A program made the position numbers and the translations under genes. A stretch of 64,000 nt of DNA. Source: Wuchereria bancrofti (lineage: Eukaryota; Nematoda; Chromadorea; Rhabditida; Onchocercidae). Below the pieces are notes generated by a model that saw nothing but the letters and a program-made list of their open reading frames with translations, ran no database searches and had not been told where the DNA came from. The DNA lies in assembly GCA_005281725.1 (NCBI GenBank), contig SSBO01000012.1:10149318-10213317 (forward strand), in the 5' to 3' direction. Numbering within the stretch: the first letter of the stretch is position 1; each line of letters starts with the position of its first letter. Positions 50,101-64,000 of the stretch are shown here, one piece after another.

Positions 50101-53100
50101 CGGATCGACCAATTACTGATCCATATGTTTGTTTACCCTGCAAATGTGACAAGGTTTGGTTCGTTTCTTTCATCTGTTTGTGTTTGTTGGTTATTTAGTC
50201 GGTTCTTGCTGAAATGTGGTTCGTTTACAGACTGGTTCCTTAAATGATGGAATCTGTGAAGGTGAAGAAGATTCAGAGCGGGGTCTTGTTGCTGGCAAAT
50301 GCTACTGCAAATCGAATGTCGAAGGGCCATGGCAAGTTTCTAATTTTGGGGCTATTCCGGATAGTAACCTTCGGTTAGGACCATTAGTTCAGACATTTAT
50401 CTAAAGTTGTCGGTAAATTAGAAGTCATGTGGAGGTAAATTACATGTTGCATAGTTGCTAACGTTATTTCAGGTGTGATCATTGTAAAAATGGATTTTGG
50501 AAATTGACAGCTGACGATCCAAATGGTTGTCGTCCATGTAGCTGCAATTTATTAGGCTCATTCAACAATGAGGGATGTAATAAGCAAACTGGCGAATGCC
50601 TTTGCAAACAGCTTGTTACTGGTGATGCCTGTGACAAATGCTTGGTTGGTTTTTTTTTTCTTTTTTTTTTTTTTGTTTGTGAATTAGTTCCAGAGGTTAA
50701 AATATCAAGTAGACATTTAAGTTCATTTATTTTTACGTAGTCGGAATTACATGTTTTTAGCCAGAGCATTATGGACTAAGTGACGATCTATACGGCTGTA
50801 AACCTTGTGATTGTGATCTGGGTGGATCAGTTGATAATCACTGTGATGTTATTACCGGACAGTGCAAATGTAGAAGAAACTTTAGCGGTCGACGTTGTGA
50901 CACCGCCGAAAGTGCTTATTATTGTCCATCTATTAATCATTATACATTGGAAGCAGAGGAGGCAGACATTACTGATGTAAGTATCCCAATAAGTTTTGTA
51001 ATGATTCTATTGCGTACGTTGATAAAGTACTGATAATAACATCCATTCAAAAATTTTTATTCATCAATTTACAGGGACAAATCGAATTCAGAGAGCTTCC
51101 AGTACTTGTAAGAGATCATACATGGACAGGCGATGGCTTTGTTAGAGCCAGTGAACATACTCAATTAATATTCAAAATTGACAACCTTGCGCAAAGCATG
51201 CATTACAATATCATTATCAAATATGAACCAATGCAAGTAAGAATTCAAGGATTTATTGGGATGTATTTACTGTTATATTACTTAATTTTGACTTTTTCGG
51301 AAAGAAATATTTGTGATCAATTTCATTTTCAGGATGATATTGGGTGGGAAAATATACAACTAACAGTTGTGCGACCTACAGATCCATCACCCGATGGAGT
51401 CTGTAAGAATCTTTCACCCTCGGATGATTTCTTAACTGCAAAACTTCATCCTAATTCACGTTACGTTGAGGTAAAAATCTTGCACTGAATTTATTCCTGT
51501 ATATTTTCTTTTTTATCATTATGATAGGCAAGCAAGTTTGACTTTTGTCATTTCCACTTGATGGCGACCATTGTTTGATATATATTATATTGTTTTTCCT
51601 CCTTAAATGGTAGAATTTTTCTTAAGCATTATGTATTAATCTGAAAGAAATTTAGGTTATGCCGGATGTTTGTCTAGAAGCTGGCGTTCCATACGAAATT
51701 CTTGTGCAAATGGGAGAAAAGCGAACTAAAGTAAGCGACAGAACAGCTGCTGTACTCATTGATTCAATAGTTCTTGTCCCACCGACCGAAGAACTCTTCA
51801 TTTCACAAGGAATTTCTGCTGACAATCATCACAGGTAATTCTTAAGTGCCTGTCATAGATATGTTCTGAGGCAATCTTTAGTTCTTTATAAAAATCTGAC
51901 GATAATATATATTTGTAGTTTTAGAGTGGAGTACGAGCGCTTTCAGTGCAGGACACAACAGTTATCTTTAACGCCGATGTCGGAGTTGCCTGACGTATGC
52001 GTTCGCTATATTTGTCCAGTTGCAGCAATGTTATTAAATCGTAGTTTGGAATGTGAATGTGATGCTACAGGTTCACGTTCGGGAATATGCTCCGGCAAGG
52101 GTGGGCAGTGCGATTGCAAACCGAATGTTATTGGAAGAAGGTTGAACTGTTTATTGAGTCTGTTTATAGTTGATTGTTTTTAATTTGTGCTTGAAGTTGA
52201 AATTTTAATTCCTCTTAGATTGGGAAATTGGGCTCGTTTGAGGTGTTTCTTCGGCATCTTCGTCATTACTACTGTTATAATTACTATTTAATAAAAAAAT
52301 ACTTTTTTGTATAGAGAAATGATATTTAATTCTTGGTTAAATCGACAAGGAGAAATTATCTTCATCTCACCTATCTTTTACTTAGGATTATCATTATCTC
52401 TGTAAATATACATCAGAGTAAAATTTGATTTAAACGTAATCTTATTTGAGGTGCGATCGGTGTGCAGTTGGAACATATGGTTTTGGTCCTTCCGGTTGTA
52501 CACCATGTGAATGTGATAGTGTTGGCTCATTAAATAATAACTGTAACCGGCAAAGCGGTCAGTGTAGTTGCAGGGAACGTGGAATTACCGGAAGGTGCCG
52601 CTATTTTTTTCTTATATTTTCTTCATTTATTAAAAAAAAAAGATTATCTATCCAAAGTCAGTTTTATTCTTTTTAGAATTTTCTTAAATTATTAGTTTTA
52701 CTTATATAATTAGGAAAAGTATTAGCGTTCACAGTTCTAAAACATCTTTGTAATACCTGAGAAATAATGGTAGATATTAAGGATATTTTATTTTAGCTTT
52801 CTACATTTATATATAATCCTCAGAACAAAGTTGTCATTTCCATTTATTTTTAGGCAATGTAATCAATGTCAGCCAGGATTTTGGTCATTTCCAGATTGCC
52901 GTGTCTGTCAGTGCAATGATCATGCTTCCATATGTGATCAGAAAACTGGAGCTTGTATTGATTGTCTTGACCTTACTGATGGTTATTATTGCGATCGTTG
53001 CAAGGTAGCGGAATTATAATGTAAATTCAGGACAGTGTAAAATTCTCCTATTTAATAGTCTTGAAATATAGTTAGTAGTTTTACGCTTACAGAGATATTT

Positions 53101-56100
53101 TTCCGCTCATTTATAACATGCACACTGTGTTTCAACTTTCCGAACAAGTCATTTGCTTAACCGCTACACATTTACTTTTAGTCAAGTACTGTATTGTGTA
53201 AAATATGATGCATATGTTTATAGTCTTGTTCTCATTCATAAACAGATTACATGAAAATGCAACGTATTGATTTTTTTTAAGGATGGTTATTATGGTGACC
53301 CACGACTTGGTATCAATTTGCCATGTAAGCCATGTCCTTGTCCTGGTGGTTTGGATAGCGGTTTCCAACATGCAGATACGTGCTATCTTCGTCCTAGTGA
53401 ACATTCGGAAGCTCCTGATGTAGTTTGTAACTGCAGGTATAATTGAGCTAATTTTACAGATTACATGCAAATTTACCAGAAACTGTGATTCATACTATAA
53501 TTAAATTTGAAATATCAGCATCTTTATTGCAGAACAGGATATACTGGTGAGCGCTGTTCTTCATGTGCGATAAATTATTGGGGAAATCCAAATGAATTAG
53601 GTGGGACTTGTGAACCTTGTGAATGCAATGGTAACATTGATGTGAATGTCGAAGGAAGTTGTGATCTGGTGACTGGCGATTGTATTAAATGTCTTCATAA
53701 CACGGAAGGTGTACAATGTGAAGATTGCATCGAGGGTTATTATGGTGATGCGAAGATACGAAGCTGTCAAAAGTAAATAATTGGAATTAATCATTTAAAT
53801 TCATGTGGTTCAACGTTTAGTTTAAAATTTTCTCGAATTTTATATTTGTAGTTGCGTAACTTTAGTTCTGAAAAAAAAAAAAATGAAATCTGAGAACTTT
53901 CATAAAATTAGTATAAATTTACTAGCTGCTAAGCAGTATAAGAATAGATGTAGTTAGATTACAGGGACTTTACTAAACCTATTTGATTCATCTCTAACAG
54001 TTGTCTGTAGCTTTGGGGTTTTTCAAGATTGTTCAGTCATCCCGTTCACTGTTTTTTAATTTCATTATCCTGATTTGGTTTACTGATGAATTGAACATTG
54101 TTTATGTTTACACAGATGTGTTTGTAACGATCTGGGAACAAATAGAACAGCTGGAGCATGTGATCGTGTTACCGGCCAATGTCCATGTTTACCAAATGTT
54201 GTAGGAATAGCGTGTGATTTATGTGCCGTTCATCATTTCGATTTGGCTAGTGGTAGTGCATTTGTTTAAATAATCTTATTTTATTACAATGTTCATTTGT
54301 TTACCTATTTGTTTTTCTATGATTGCATTGCTTGGAAAGGAGGTTTATTCATTGAATGACATTAGCATTTCATGTAATAAAACTTCGAAATGATTTGTAT
54401 CGTAAATTGCTTTAGTTTTTTTTTTTTTAGGGAAAGGTTGTGAACCGTGCGAATGTGATCCAACTGGTGTTATTCTTAGTGATAATGGTATGCCTCAATT
54501 GCAATGTAATGAATTGGATGGACGATGTTACTGTAAGCCAGGAAGAGGAGGACGTACATGGTAATTAATGCCTTTTTTTTTTTTTTTGCTTTTTTAAATT
54601 TATTTCTTGAATTGGCGATAGCTTCTATATTTTTTGTAGTTCGGATTGCGAAGATTATCACTGGGGTGATCCAGCAACTGGTGAATGTCGTAAATGTGAG
54701 TGTGACCGAATTGGTTCAGCCACCCAACAGTGTGATCGTAACAATGGTTCATGCGTTTGTTTACCTGGCTCAGGAGGTAAGCTAATTTTTTCTACTTTCA
54801 AAGTGTTGGTTAAATTTTTATTTTAGCTGTATTTATTCTTTAGAATTCATGATGAATTCTAGTTAGTTTGAGGTATTCCGTGAATAAGTAAAGTTTATTC
54901 GTTACTGATAACTGTTTCAGGGCCATTATGTAATATGTGTGCTCGTGGTTATACCGGTCAATGGCCACAATGTCAAGCTTGTGGTGAATGTTTCCAAAAT
55001 TGGGATGAAATCATTCAGAATTTGAGAAGTCAAGTTGAAGTTTTGATCGGTAAATTCTTGTGTATTTTAATTGATGAAATGTTTTGTAATAGCAAGCGAT
55101 CGCAAAATTTTCGTGCTTGGATATAATATATGACTGCCATAATGATGACTGGGGCATTATGGAGAGCAAAAAAGTGAAAATTTCTTTTTTTTTTGGTAAA
55201 AATAAACTCTTTAAGGTAAGATTATTCTGGAAGATTATTCTGGATGAAATAAGTTCTAACACCATAACTGTGTTTTGGAGTTTAGTTTGAAATTTCAGTT
55301 TTTTGTTTAAAATTTTCAGAAACAGCTAAAAACGTTGAAGATACAGGCGTTGCTTCTGTTTATGATAATGAATTTGAAAAAATGGAAAACAGTCTGTCGG
55401 ATTTAAAGACGCAGCTAAAATCAGCAAATATAACACGAAGTAACGTGATTGGATTGCAAAATGAAATTGATAAACTTCGACAAAATGTATCTATCTAACA
55501 TATTTGTTTCTCCAGTTTTGCGTGTTTGTTGTAGCATGATCTTTTTTTTTTTTCGCGTAAATGCTTCAATTATTAAGAAAGTTTAATGCATTTTTTTGAT
55601 TTTTAAATTGCTTCTCGTTTTACTGCAGATCAATTTGAAAAAAGAATTGTTGAATTCTGTTGGAGGACGTATAACTGAAATTTCAAGCAATGTCGATGGA
55701 GCTGATTTAGAATTGAAATCATTAGTCGAAGAAGCTGACAGGCTTACGGAAAAGTCACAGGCATTTCAAGAAAATGCAACATTATTACGAGTTGCTGATA
55801 TACAGGTGATAGTTATTATTGTATTTTTGTTTGAAAATGAAAAATAATCATATTTGCTGCATGTTCTCTTTTCATATTTCAATAAGGTCTTGATTTGTTC
55901 TTCAGAAAACATAAAAGATTTCTCTTGTTCTCAGAATAATGAATTAAGGCTCTATTGTTTACCTTTGGTAGAGGTACTGTTGTTAGTTACCTTTTATTTC
56001 ATGTATAACTCTTAGTTTTTTGGTTCTACTTAGGAAAGTAAGAAGCGTTAAGATTAAAAGAAATTGAATTTATTGAAAATTAGGGTGCATATAATATTAC

Positions 56101-58905
56101 TCGGGAATCAGCCGAAAAATCATCTGCTGCAAAGCTGCGCACTGATCAAGCAGATTTAAAAATTACCAGTGCTGAAAGCAGTAGACAGGAAGCAACACAA
56201 TTGCTGGATAACAATCAGCTTGATTTTGAGAAACAGTTCAGTGAAAATGAAATGGCTTTGGTACGAATTGATAAGCAGGTATATTTTTTACTGATTCATG
56301 TAAGTAATTTGTCACTATCACTTTTTCAGTTCTTTCTACAGGAATTAGTTTACACATCTTTTCATTGTGCGAAATATTTGCTAAACACTCTTTAGCTGGC
56401 AAATTTTGAAACCGTATTGCCGATACTAAATAGAGACGTTTGCGGTGCAGAATCAGCTCCTTGTGATCAACTATGTGGTGGACCAGGATCTTGTGGACAT
56501 TGTGGTGGACGGTCATGTCTTTCCGGTTCTGTGAGCAAAGCCGAAATGGCGAAAAAGTTTGCTGATGAAGCAGATCAAAAGTTGAATGAGAAGCAGAAAG
56601 AAGCAGAAGAGGTTTGTGACTAATCAGTTTTCTTCTTTCTTTTAATGTATGATGATAATTTTGGGAATGGATAGATTAATCGGAAAATTTGCACTATTGG
56701 AATTCTTTTTTTCCAAAAGGTTTTATCTGTATATTTATCAATGAGTGATTATTCTTATAAGTTACGACAATGGAGAAGGATTCGTTTTTATTACGCTAAT
56801 ACTAGTAATAATAGTCTAGTAATAATAGGGCTCTAAGCATTTGTTAATTTTACAACTTTTCGAATAATTCTGGTTATTCGAATTCATTCTTTGCAGGTTC
56901 TTGCTCGTATACGAGAAATATTACAGCAAACTTTCATTACAAAAAACAAAGCTAAAGACGGCCATGATATTGCTGAAGCGGCAGCTAGACAAGTTGTTTA
57001 CCTCGTTCTCTACCAAAGACATTTTTTTTTGTATTTAGCTAAATAAATTACCGACTTTAACATTTAATCAAAATGTTTTGTTTTCAGGCAAATCAAACTC
57101 GAGCATCTCTGGAAGAAATTTTGGATCAAATGAAGGAATTCATTGATAGTAACCAACGTTCTAGTCCAGAACAAATCCGAACATTAGCTGAAGAGATAAA
57201 AATGGCAAAAATATCTCTTACATCTGATCAGATTGAGGAATTGGCAAATCAGGTTAGTCTTTATGTTAACACAGTAACGTTAAATTAAATTAAATCATAA
57301 TTATGAAATTGTTGTCTTTTATTCCAGGGAAAAAATATGGAAATCTTTTTCTTACTAATAGAATATCCTCTTCCTCTTTCTTTAGGTTCGCGAGAGACTG
57401 CTTAATATCAATAATATTGATATTATATTGAATGAAACACGAGGTAATAAGACAATTGCTGAAGCTTTACAAAAGTCTGCAGAATTGGCAAGTATGCGTG
57501 CAGCTGAAATCAGGTATGTGCTTGTTGAGTGTGCTACGAAATGTAGTGAAATTATATTTATTGGACTAAAAAACTTTGCAAGTATCTTTCAATTAATTGT
57601 CTCCTAAATTTAAAATGTCAAATTCTTATTTTTTTTTCTAGTTGGTAAGTGATTTTAAAACTATTTTGTTACTTGTATAGTAAAAATTTTATTATAGAAA
57701 CACTACAACAGTGGTACGCGAAGCCTTACGAAGAGCTGGTACTGCACAGGAAGTAGCTAAAGGTGCGATAAAGAATGCAACGGAGCAAGTTATGGATGCT
57801 CGGTTGGTTCTTTTTCAGAGAAAAGATGGATTTTTTTTCTGTATCCTGTTACTACATAGGAATTAGCTAAAAGTGCATTTTTTCTTATTAATGACACAAT
57901 GTATGCTTTTAAAAGCGCAATTTTTCAATTTTGAATGAAGCTTTATAATTTAGGGATGATTTGAATAGTGCAACCAATGAGTTACAACTTGCGGAAATAT
58001 CGACAGCAAAAACAAATGAAACATTAGTAAAATTGGAGGGTGCTATGAAAGATATTAATGTGCAGTATTTATCGATATCCGAAGATACGAAGTATGCATA
58101 CGAAGCTGCTGATAATGCCATACGTCAGGCAGAATTTGCTGAAGTAGCCAATGAGCAACTCGAAGTAATCTTTTATTGTAGAAAACAAAAAGAAAAGTGG
58201 AAGTGATACATTCGTTTTTTTTTCTTCAGTAATTAAATCAAACATGATTTAACATAAAAGAATACCCTTATCATTGCTTAGAAAAAAAAAGATAAAATTA
58301 CTAAAGATATAATTCAAAGAAGACGAAGATATAATTCAGATTAGAAGATTGCAATAAATGATGATTCGCTACTTTCTGCTTGTTAATGATTACAAAAATG
58401 TATGCGAAATCATATAAATATGACATGAACTATGCCATACTATAAGTTTAACTTACTCATTTTACATATTAATCATTTCCAGGTTATGTTTGAAAAAGCT
58501 AAGCAACTTTTGTCATCGCAAAATATTGGTAATGAATTACCTCAAGCAAGAGCTGAAGAATTGCGTAAACGAGCAACACAACTTTTGCATAAGACACAGC
58601 GACACCGTAGCGATATCTCACGTATGTTACATTGACTAATTTTTTTCTGTTTATTTTATACCTTATACTGAAATGAAATATCATTTATCTGTTGTAAATT
58701 TCAGTTATGCAAGTAAAATTTCTTGTATCATTTATACAAGATAAACTTTAAAATATATTTTATAGAACTTTCCGCTAACATGGATGCATTTGATGTACGC
58801 TTAGCGGATTATAATCGTGAACTGAGTGAGCTTCATTCAAGGATCGATACGGTTACTACTCAGGTACACAAACAAATCGAATACTACTCAGCATGCGACA
58901 TTTAG
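47157..58905 (+). CDS. lam-1: Laminin beta chain (complete, 34 exons, 1793 aa)
   Basis: Exons (start-end): 47157-47229, 47578-47800, 48066-48260, 48464-48596, 48727-48866, 49249-49387, 49557-49740, 50011-50153, 50231-50331, 50473-50644, 50761-50976, 51075-51236, 51333-51470, 51656-51834, 51919-52140, 52451-52594, 52854-53004, 53282-53436, 53533-53772, 54116-54252, 54431-54560, 54640-54776, 54921-55049, 55320-55486, 55629-55805, 56084-56278, 56396-56611, 56897-56992, 57088-57252, 57386-57513, 57698-57802, 57954-58164, 58483-58621, 58766-58905. All phases match. Signal peptide (residues 1-21), LN domain to about 265 ([25 protein letters not shown]), LE repeats to about 540, LF domain to about 780, LE repeats to about 1190 and a coiled coil with the six-Cys beta knob at about 1410-1440. 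It ends YYSACDI with the Cys that bonds gamma. Basement-membrane subunit, joined to alpha and gamma chains; similar in length to human LAMB1. Confidence 0.97.
50332..50337 (+). other. GC-AG intron donor in lam-1
   Basis: The ninth exon ends GGGCCATG and is followed by GCAAGT. Splicing there, to the acceptor TTTCAG at 50472, gives VEGPWCDHCK, the expected LE-repeat spacing (relatives read VEG-x-x-C-D-x-C). The only nearby GT (AAGTTTC, 50336) would shift the frame. This is a GC-AG intron with the usual strong surrounding consensus. Confidence 0.85.
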
Positions 58906-61900
58906 ATATACCAAGTTGTAGCTATATTTTCCTCTTATCGTTATGTTTTGTTTTGATCTTCATATTGAAATGAAGTGGCTATTTGTCAATTTATAACCCA
59001 TGAAAACGATGAAAACAAAAGACCAGAAATTTCGAAATCCATTGAAAAATTTTTAGTCAGTTAATCTTTCCTTAACTTCATGCTAATGCTAATTATCAGT
59101 TAATGCAATGCACAAGTTACAGCTAATCTAACGGTTGATTTAAGCGACTCTATAGGACATTCCTAAGTGATAGTTAGAATATCTAATTATATCAAACTTC
59201 TATTTAATTTTCGCACTCGTAAATAAGCGAAATAAAAAGTAAATTTAAATTTGAGCAATATTTTCGTAATTAATTCAATATAGTCGCTGACATATATGTA
59301 TATCTTTGTGCTTTCTTAAAATCTCACTATTTCTCGACGAAATTTCTCTTCTTCTTCATTGTTGTCTTTCTATATCAACTCAGCTAATTATTTCACTATC
59401 ACTGTCATTATCACCATTTGTAAAGCATACTTTTTTTTCTTTCTTATATTATTTGGCTATCAATTAATTGGATCATCGTATGGTAAAACTGCCAGAAAAT
59501 GCAACAGTGGTGCTTTGCTATTGTTAACATTTGGTTTATCTCTATTTCTTAGGTGTTATCACTTATATCGTGATCCATTTTTCATTTCGCCATTCATTAT
59601 GCAAATTCATTGTGCCTTAAAATGTCTGAAATTTTCGAATTTTAATATTTCTCTGTGCATTTCTGAATTTAATTTAATGTCTTTTTTTTGTTCTTGTTTT
59701 CTTATTTCTCCTCATTTTAGATTTTGATTTCAAAAATTTGCTTCTTAACATTTCTTTCTCATATCGTTTTTCGCTTCTTTTTTCTTGTTTTTATTTCATC
59801 GTTGTTGTTTTTTTATCCTTTTTTTTTTTATAATTATTTGCCAACCAATTCTACCTGCCATTTCGTTTCTCAATGTTTTTCTTTTCTCTTATCTACTTTA
59901 TTATTGATTAACTGATTGTTAAAAGTAATTTCGAAAAAAAAAAGTAATAAGCCTATAATTTTTTTTTGCCATTTCTCATATTGCGAACAGAGAGAAAATT
60001 GATTTTCTTTTTTTTGTATCTTGGTTTTGATCTTGCTCTGCTAGAGTTTTTACAGGTGAAAGCAGAAATAAAGCAAAGTTTTTTCCCTGTTTATTCCACA
60101 GTTATGCATATTGATTTTATCATTACCTTTCTCCTGATACGATCATTTTATAGCTAAATTTTATAGAATCTGATAGATTTGGAATTGTATTTCATAATTT
60201 TTAGAAAATTTCTATCTTAAAACAAATAACCGAACAAAATTTCAATTAATGGATACATCTTTTATAATTCGCTGTTGCTTCATATTCATATCGTTAACGC
60301 TGAATATAACTCATAATTGCCTCAACATGTGAATCTTCTAACTGTTAAATAAATTCCGTTATATTTCATGTGAATGAATATTTGTGAAATTAGGTTAATT
60401 TAGCGACTTTTTTTTCTTTTTTATGTGCATGAAATATCCTATTTGATTCTTCCAAATAAATTTAAACTTATAGCAACAAAGTTTACTTCAATTTTTTAAT
60501 TAGTAAAACAAAAGCTAGTTGTATAATTAATTTCAATAAATGGAAATATTTCAATCAAAGAATTTTGTCACAAAAAAATCCATTTCACCTTTGTTTTTCT
60601 TTTCATAACAAATTAATATATGTATGGTAATTATGGTAAAATATTGAAATACTGATATAAAATATTTTGTTTTCATATATGAATTCTTGATAAAAAGGAA
60701 GCATGAAGATATAAATATAAATAAATTAAATAAATACATATATATCACATAATAGTACTAGCAAACAATAAGACAGTGTATTCATTTATCATTAATTATT
60801 GATAAAATAGTGGTAGGATGAATAATGAAAAAAAAGAGGAAAAAAAATTAGTGCGTAAGTAATCAACAAAAGAATCACGCATGAATAATTTCCGTGTCAA
60901 TACATTAACGAATAGATAATAAAGATGGCCATTGTACGTATATTCGTGAATTTACGTATATATGTAATATATTTCTATAGAATGCTTATAACATATGCTA
61001 ATTCTTACGTATTGAAACGTAAAAGATAAACGTAAAAGATTGATTTGTATTTATTCGTTTTAAAAATTTCACTTTTTCTTACTAATCTTATAATATTTTA
61101 TTGGTTATGAACAAATTGAAATGTCAAGTATTATCTACAAAATTGTTAGAAAAGAAAAATAAGAGTAAAAGTTAATTAAATGGTTAATAAGTAATAATAA
61201 TTATTAATAATTGCAATAATTAGTAGTAATCATAATTAGTAATAACGATAATAATAAATATTAATAATAGTGACAATAATAGTAATATGTTATGTCGGCT
61301 ATTGCCATATCATTATTGATTACATCTGTGATTCATTTTTCTTATTGTTATCACCGTTAATTATCAATAAATGCTATTAATATTGTGATTTATTATTAGC
61401 TCCATTTTTCTAACATAAATGGTAACCACATGTGGTACAAGGTTAAAGGTTACATTTGAACATTAATATCTTCAAATCACTAATTTAGTGATTCATTGAT
61501 ATGATGATGTGATATAGAGTTAAAGTTTAAATCTGAATAGAAATTTTCTCAAAATAATCTAAATTTTATATTTCATTAATGTAATAATAAAATTGTTCAA
61601 TATAAAATTAATTAGCTAATCATGACTCATCGTTTAGATTGATTAATAATAAATATTAATCAGAAATTCATAAATGTAGCAATTCAATTTAGAATTTAAT
61701 AAGTCGTTGGAATGAAAAAAAAATCGGTGAGAAAAAAGGAAAAATAAAAAATGAACAAGAAGGACGAATGAAGTAATTCTGAGTTATATAACTAATCGGG
61801 GCGGAGAGCATACATTAATTTCCTGGCGCCTCCTTTACCTCATTACACCCGGATCAGAAATATTTCCTCTTCTTTCGAAGAATTGCGTTAGATTCCTCTT

Positions 61901-63280
61901 CTTAACTAATTTCTTCCTTAAGCTTATTGTTTATTTATGAATCTTTAAGCTTCTTGTTCACTTCAATTATTTACTTATTCCACATAAACAATATGATAAC
62001 ATCACTAGTGATACAATTATTTCTAGTCCAATGTTTAATTCTCTAAAATTGTTATTATTATTATTATTATGAATTATTATTATTATTGTCCATTTATAAT
62101 ACACTTTTTAAAAGTTTAACAGATGAAAAGATTTAGAAAAAAAATCAGTTTCTTTAACCTTTTTTAATGTTTTTTTCGTTCTCTTTTTGAATTTTAAGAT
62201 CAAAATAACTACATTTTATTATTCTTCTCTTCTTTCTGTCTTATTTTTTATTGCAATAAGTATTAGTATCTGCAAGCCTAATAAACTATTTTAGAAAAAT
62301 ATTTAATGATAATTAATAGTGTTAGGTTATTGAATTAGTATTAGTATCAAACACAGGTGTCAATGATAACAATGATAATAATAGTAGTTGTAATAACAAT
62401 AGTAGTAGTAGTGATAGAAGTATGGGCCTTTATAGCCTAATAATAGTTTTGCTTTTGGAAGATCTATCTATGATTTCACACAGACAAAAACGGATTGACA
62501 GACAGACAAATACATACATACATACACACACATACACATACATGCACACATACAGAGACGTACACACACACACACACACTCAACATTGTTCGGTTGAATG
62601 AAGTGTTTGCTTATTTGCCTGTTCAGTCTATTAAAATCAAAATTTAGTATCTTTCTATTTAATTATAATGTCTGCTTAGAATGAATGGACATATGTTAAT
62701 TCAATTATAAATTTTGCTGCTATTATTATTATTATTAATTTTATAGTTTTAGATAATTTTTGCTTCATCGTTCTCTTTTAACAATTAATTAAGCAAAATG
62801 CATCATTTATTTATTATTAATTAATGTATTAATAATTATCATATTTTCATGCATATTTCATTGTTCAAATATAATTGATAAATGTAAATATCTATGGTAA
62901 CAATATTATATAATACATTGATATATGTTATAATAAAAGGATTTTTTTTTAATGTGTAATTAATTACCTAATTTCTTTCGTTTTTTTTAAAGTTAGCACT
63001 ATTTTGCTAGTATGTTACGTAAGAAATTAGGTAATGCAATTATTATTTTTTTTTAACTCTTTCTGAAGAAAAAAAAAGATTAATGTAGAAGAATAAAGTA
63101 AAGTAAATGAATGGTTGATTTTTTTTTCTTGTTGAAAATTTTTAATTGCATAGTTTTATTTTTACTTTTTGCTTTCTAAATTCAATGTAATTATATATAT
63201 TACGACATATTATTATTATATTAATATATATTATTATAACATATTGATACCTATTATATAATATATTAATATATATTGTC

Positions 63281-63311
<31 letters not shown>

Positions 63312-64000
63312 ATTATTTTATTATTATCATTATTATCCAGTCGTTCGAATATTTTTGATCATTCAATCAATTATCAATTATCCAGTTTCTTATCAATTAA
63401 TTTACAACTCGAATAATTTGAATGATTCTGATGAAAATTTCGGAAGAGTACATTAATTTTTATTTATAATCACTAATATGTTTAATATATATGTTATATA
63501 ACATTGACAAGCCAAATATTTCCATCTTTTTGTTTTTCCTTTTTATCACTTTACACGAATGGTTAAAATGATTAGCATATGATAAATAATTTGAAGAATT
63601 TAATAATTTTTATGCTAGAAGATAGGTAATTATTTTTGTTAAGGAGAAAATTATAAAATAAATTGATAAAATGTTGAAAAGGAAAAGTTTATAATTATTT
63701 GGTTCATAATTACCTCTAAAATATAATAAACAATAGATATAAAAAAAAAGTGAATAAAAGGAAAGATTTAATTCACCTATTATTACCCTTCCTTAGTTTT
63801 GGAAAAAAACCTATTTATTATTTTGTTACTTTCTTTCTTCCTCTCTATCTCTGTCTTTCTTTTGTTTAAAAAAAATCTTTAACTTTAGTGTTGAAATATT
63901 TTTTGCGAAATTCAAAAACTTTTTTTTTTCATTGTGGAATTTTTCCCGGTTTTCTTTTCGTAAAAATATTGTGAAAATGATGAAACTATTAGCTATCTGT
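58906..64000. other. Intergenic DNA downstream of lam-1, no supported gene
   Basis: The first few hundred bases will contain the lam-1 3' UTR; an AATAAA lies near 59230. Beyond that are T-rich chance frames (59359-60157), ATT/TTA repeats near 61190-61280, 62050-62085 and 63270-63320, a CA/CATA repeat at 62508-62580 and TA-rich patches. No exon with paired splice signals was found. Confidence 0.55.
62508..62580. repeat. (CATA)n / (CA)n compound microsatellite
   Basis: A run of CATA units followed by CACACA units, ending ACACACACACACAC. It is the only sizeable CA repeat in the window. Confidence 0.9.

Noticed and set aside
58861..58905. Possible splice donor CAG/GTACAC in the last lam-1 exon
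   Set aside because: Reading through gives EYYSACDI and a stop, matching the conserved laminin beta C-terminus with its terminal Cys, so the site is not used.
59359..59727. 122-codon plus-strand frame after lam-1
   Set aside because: Dominated by Phe, Ile, Leu and Ser from T-rich sequence, with no motif or splice context; lam-1 is complete without it.

Overview
This window is eukaryotic, strongly A+T-rich, and looks like a draft assembly of a nematode, most likely a filarial or other spirurid worm. The reasons are short exons separated by AT-rich introns, acceptors of the TTTCAG/TTTTAG type, AG acceptors lying directly on or just before start codons (as with spliced-leader trans-splicing), and genes whose best relatives are C. 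elegans-type shl-1, lam-1, hst-3, usp-37 and OTU proteins. A run of 21 Ns and a single N mark assembly joins. The organism is inferred from gene structure and composition, not from a database match.

Layout. At 0.5-0.8 kb on the minus strand is one exon of a heparan sulfate 3-O-sulfotransferase; the rest lies outside the window or in a long AT-rich stretch, with a possible signal-anchor first exon at 6.75-7.0 kb. From 8.9 to 12.05 kb on the plus strand are unidentified coding remnants with apparent one-base frame breaks. From 19.9 down to 12.4 kb on the minus strand is a complete ten-exon Kv4/Shal potassium channel (550 aa), interrupted only by an intronic assembly gap. From 20 to 29 kb is repeat-rich intergenic DNA: trinucleotide arrays, a degenerate minisatellite and microsatellites.

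From 29 to 41.5 kb is a disordered deubiquitinase neighbourhood. The C-terminal (His-box) half of a USP37-like protease and a complete-ending OTU-like gene are on the minus strand. A 0.7-0.9 kb inverted repeat flanks a 2.3 kb spacer (32.4-36.3 kb). The N-terminal (PH-like plus Cys-box) half of a USP37-like protease is on the plus strand. Several one-base and splice-site defects cluster here. From 47.16 to 58.9 kb on the plus strand is a complete 34-exon laminin beta chain (1793 aa) in which every exon joins in frame, including one GC-AG intron. The remaining 5 kb is intergenic.

The flawless reading of the channel and laminin genes works as an internal control. It makes the frame breaks, the lost donor GT and the split protease in the 9-12 kb and 29-41 kb blocks more likely to be real gene decay or rearrangement than general sequencing error, although local misassembly at the N-marked join remains possible. 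The most unusual content is the protease catalytic domain split between strands around an inverted repeat, beside an OTU protein that appears to lack catalytic residues.
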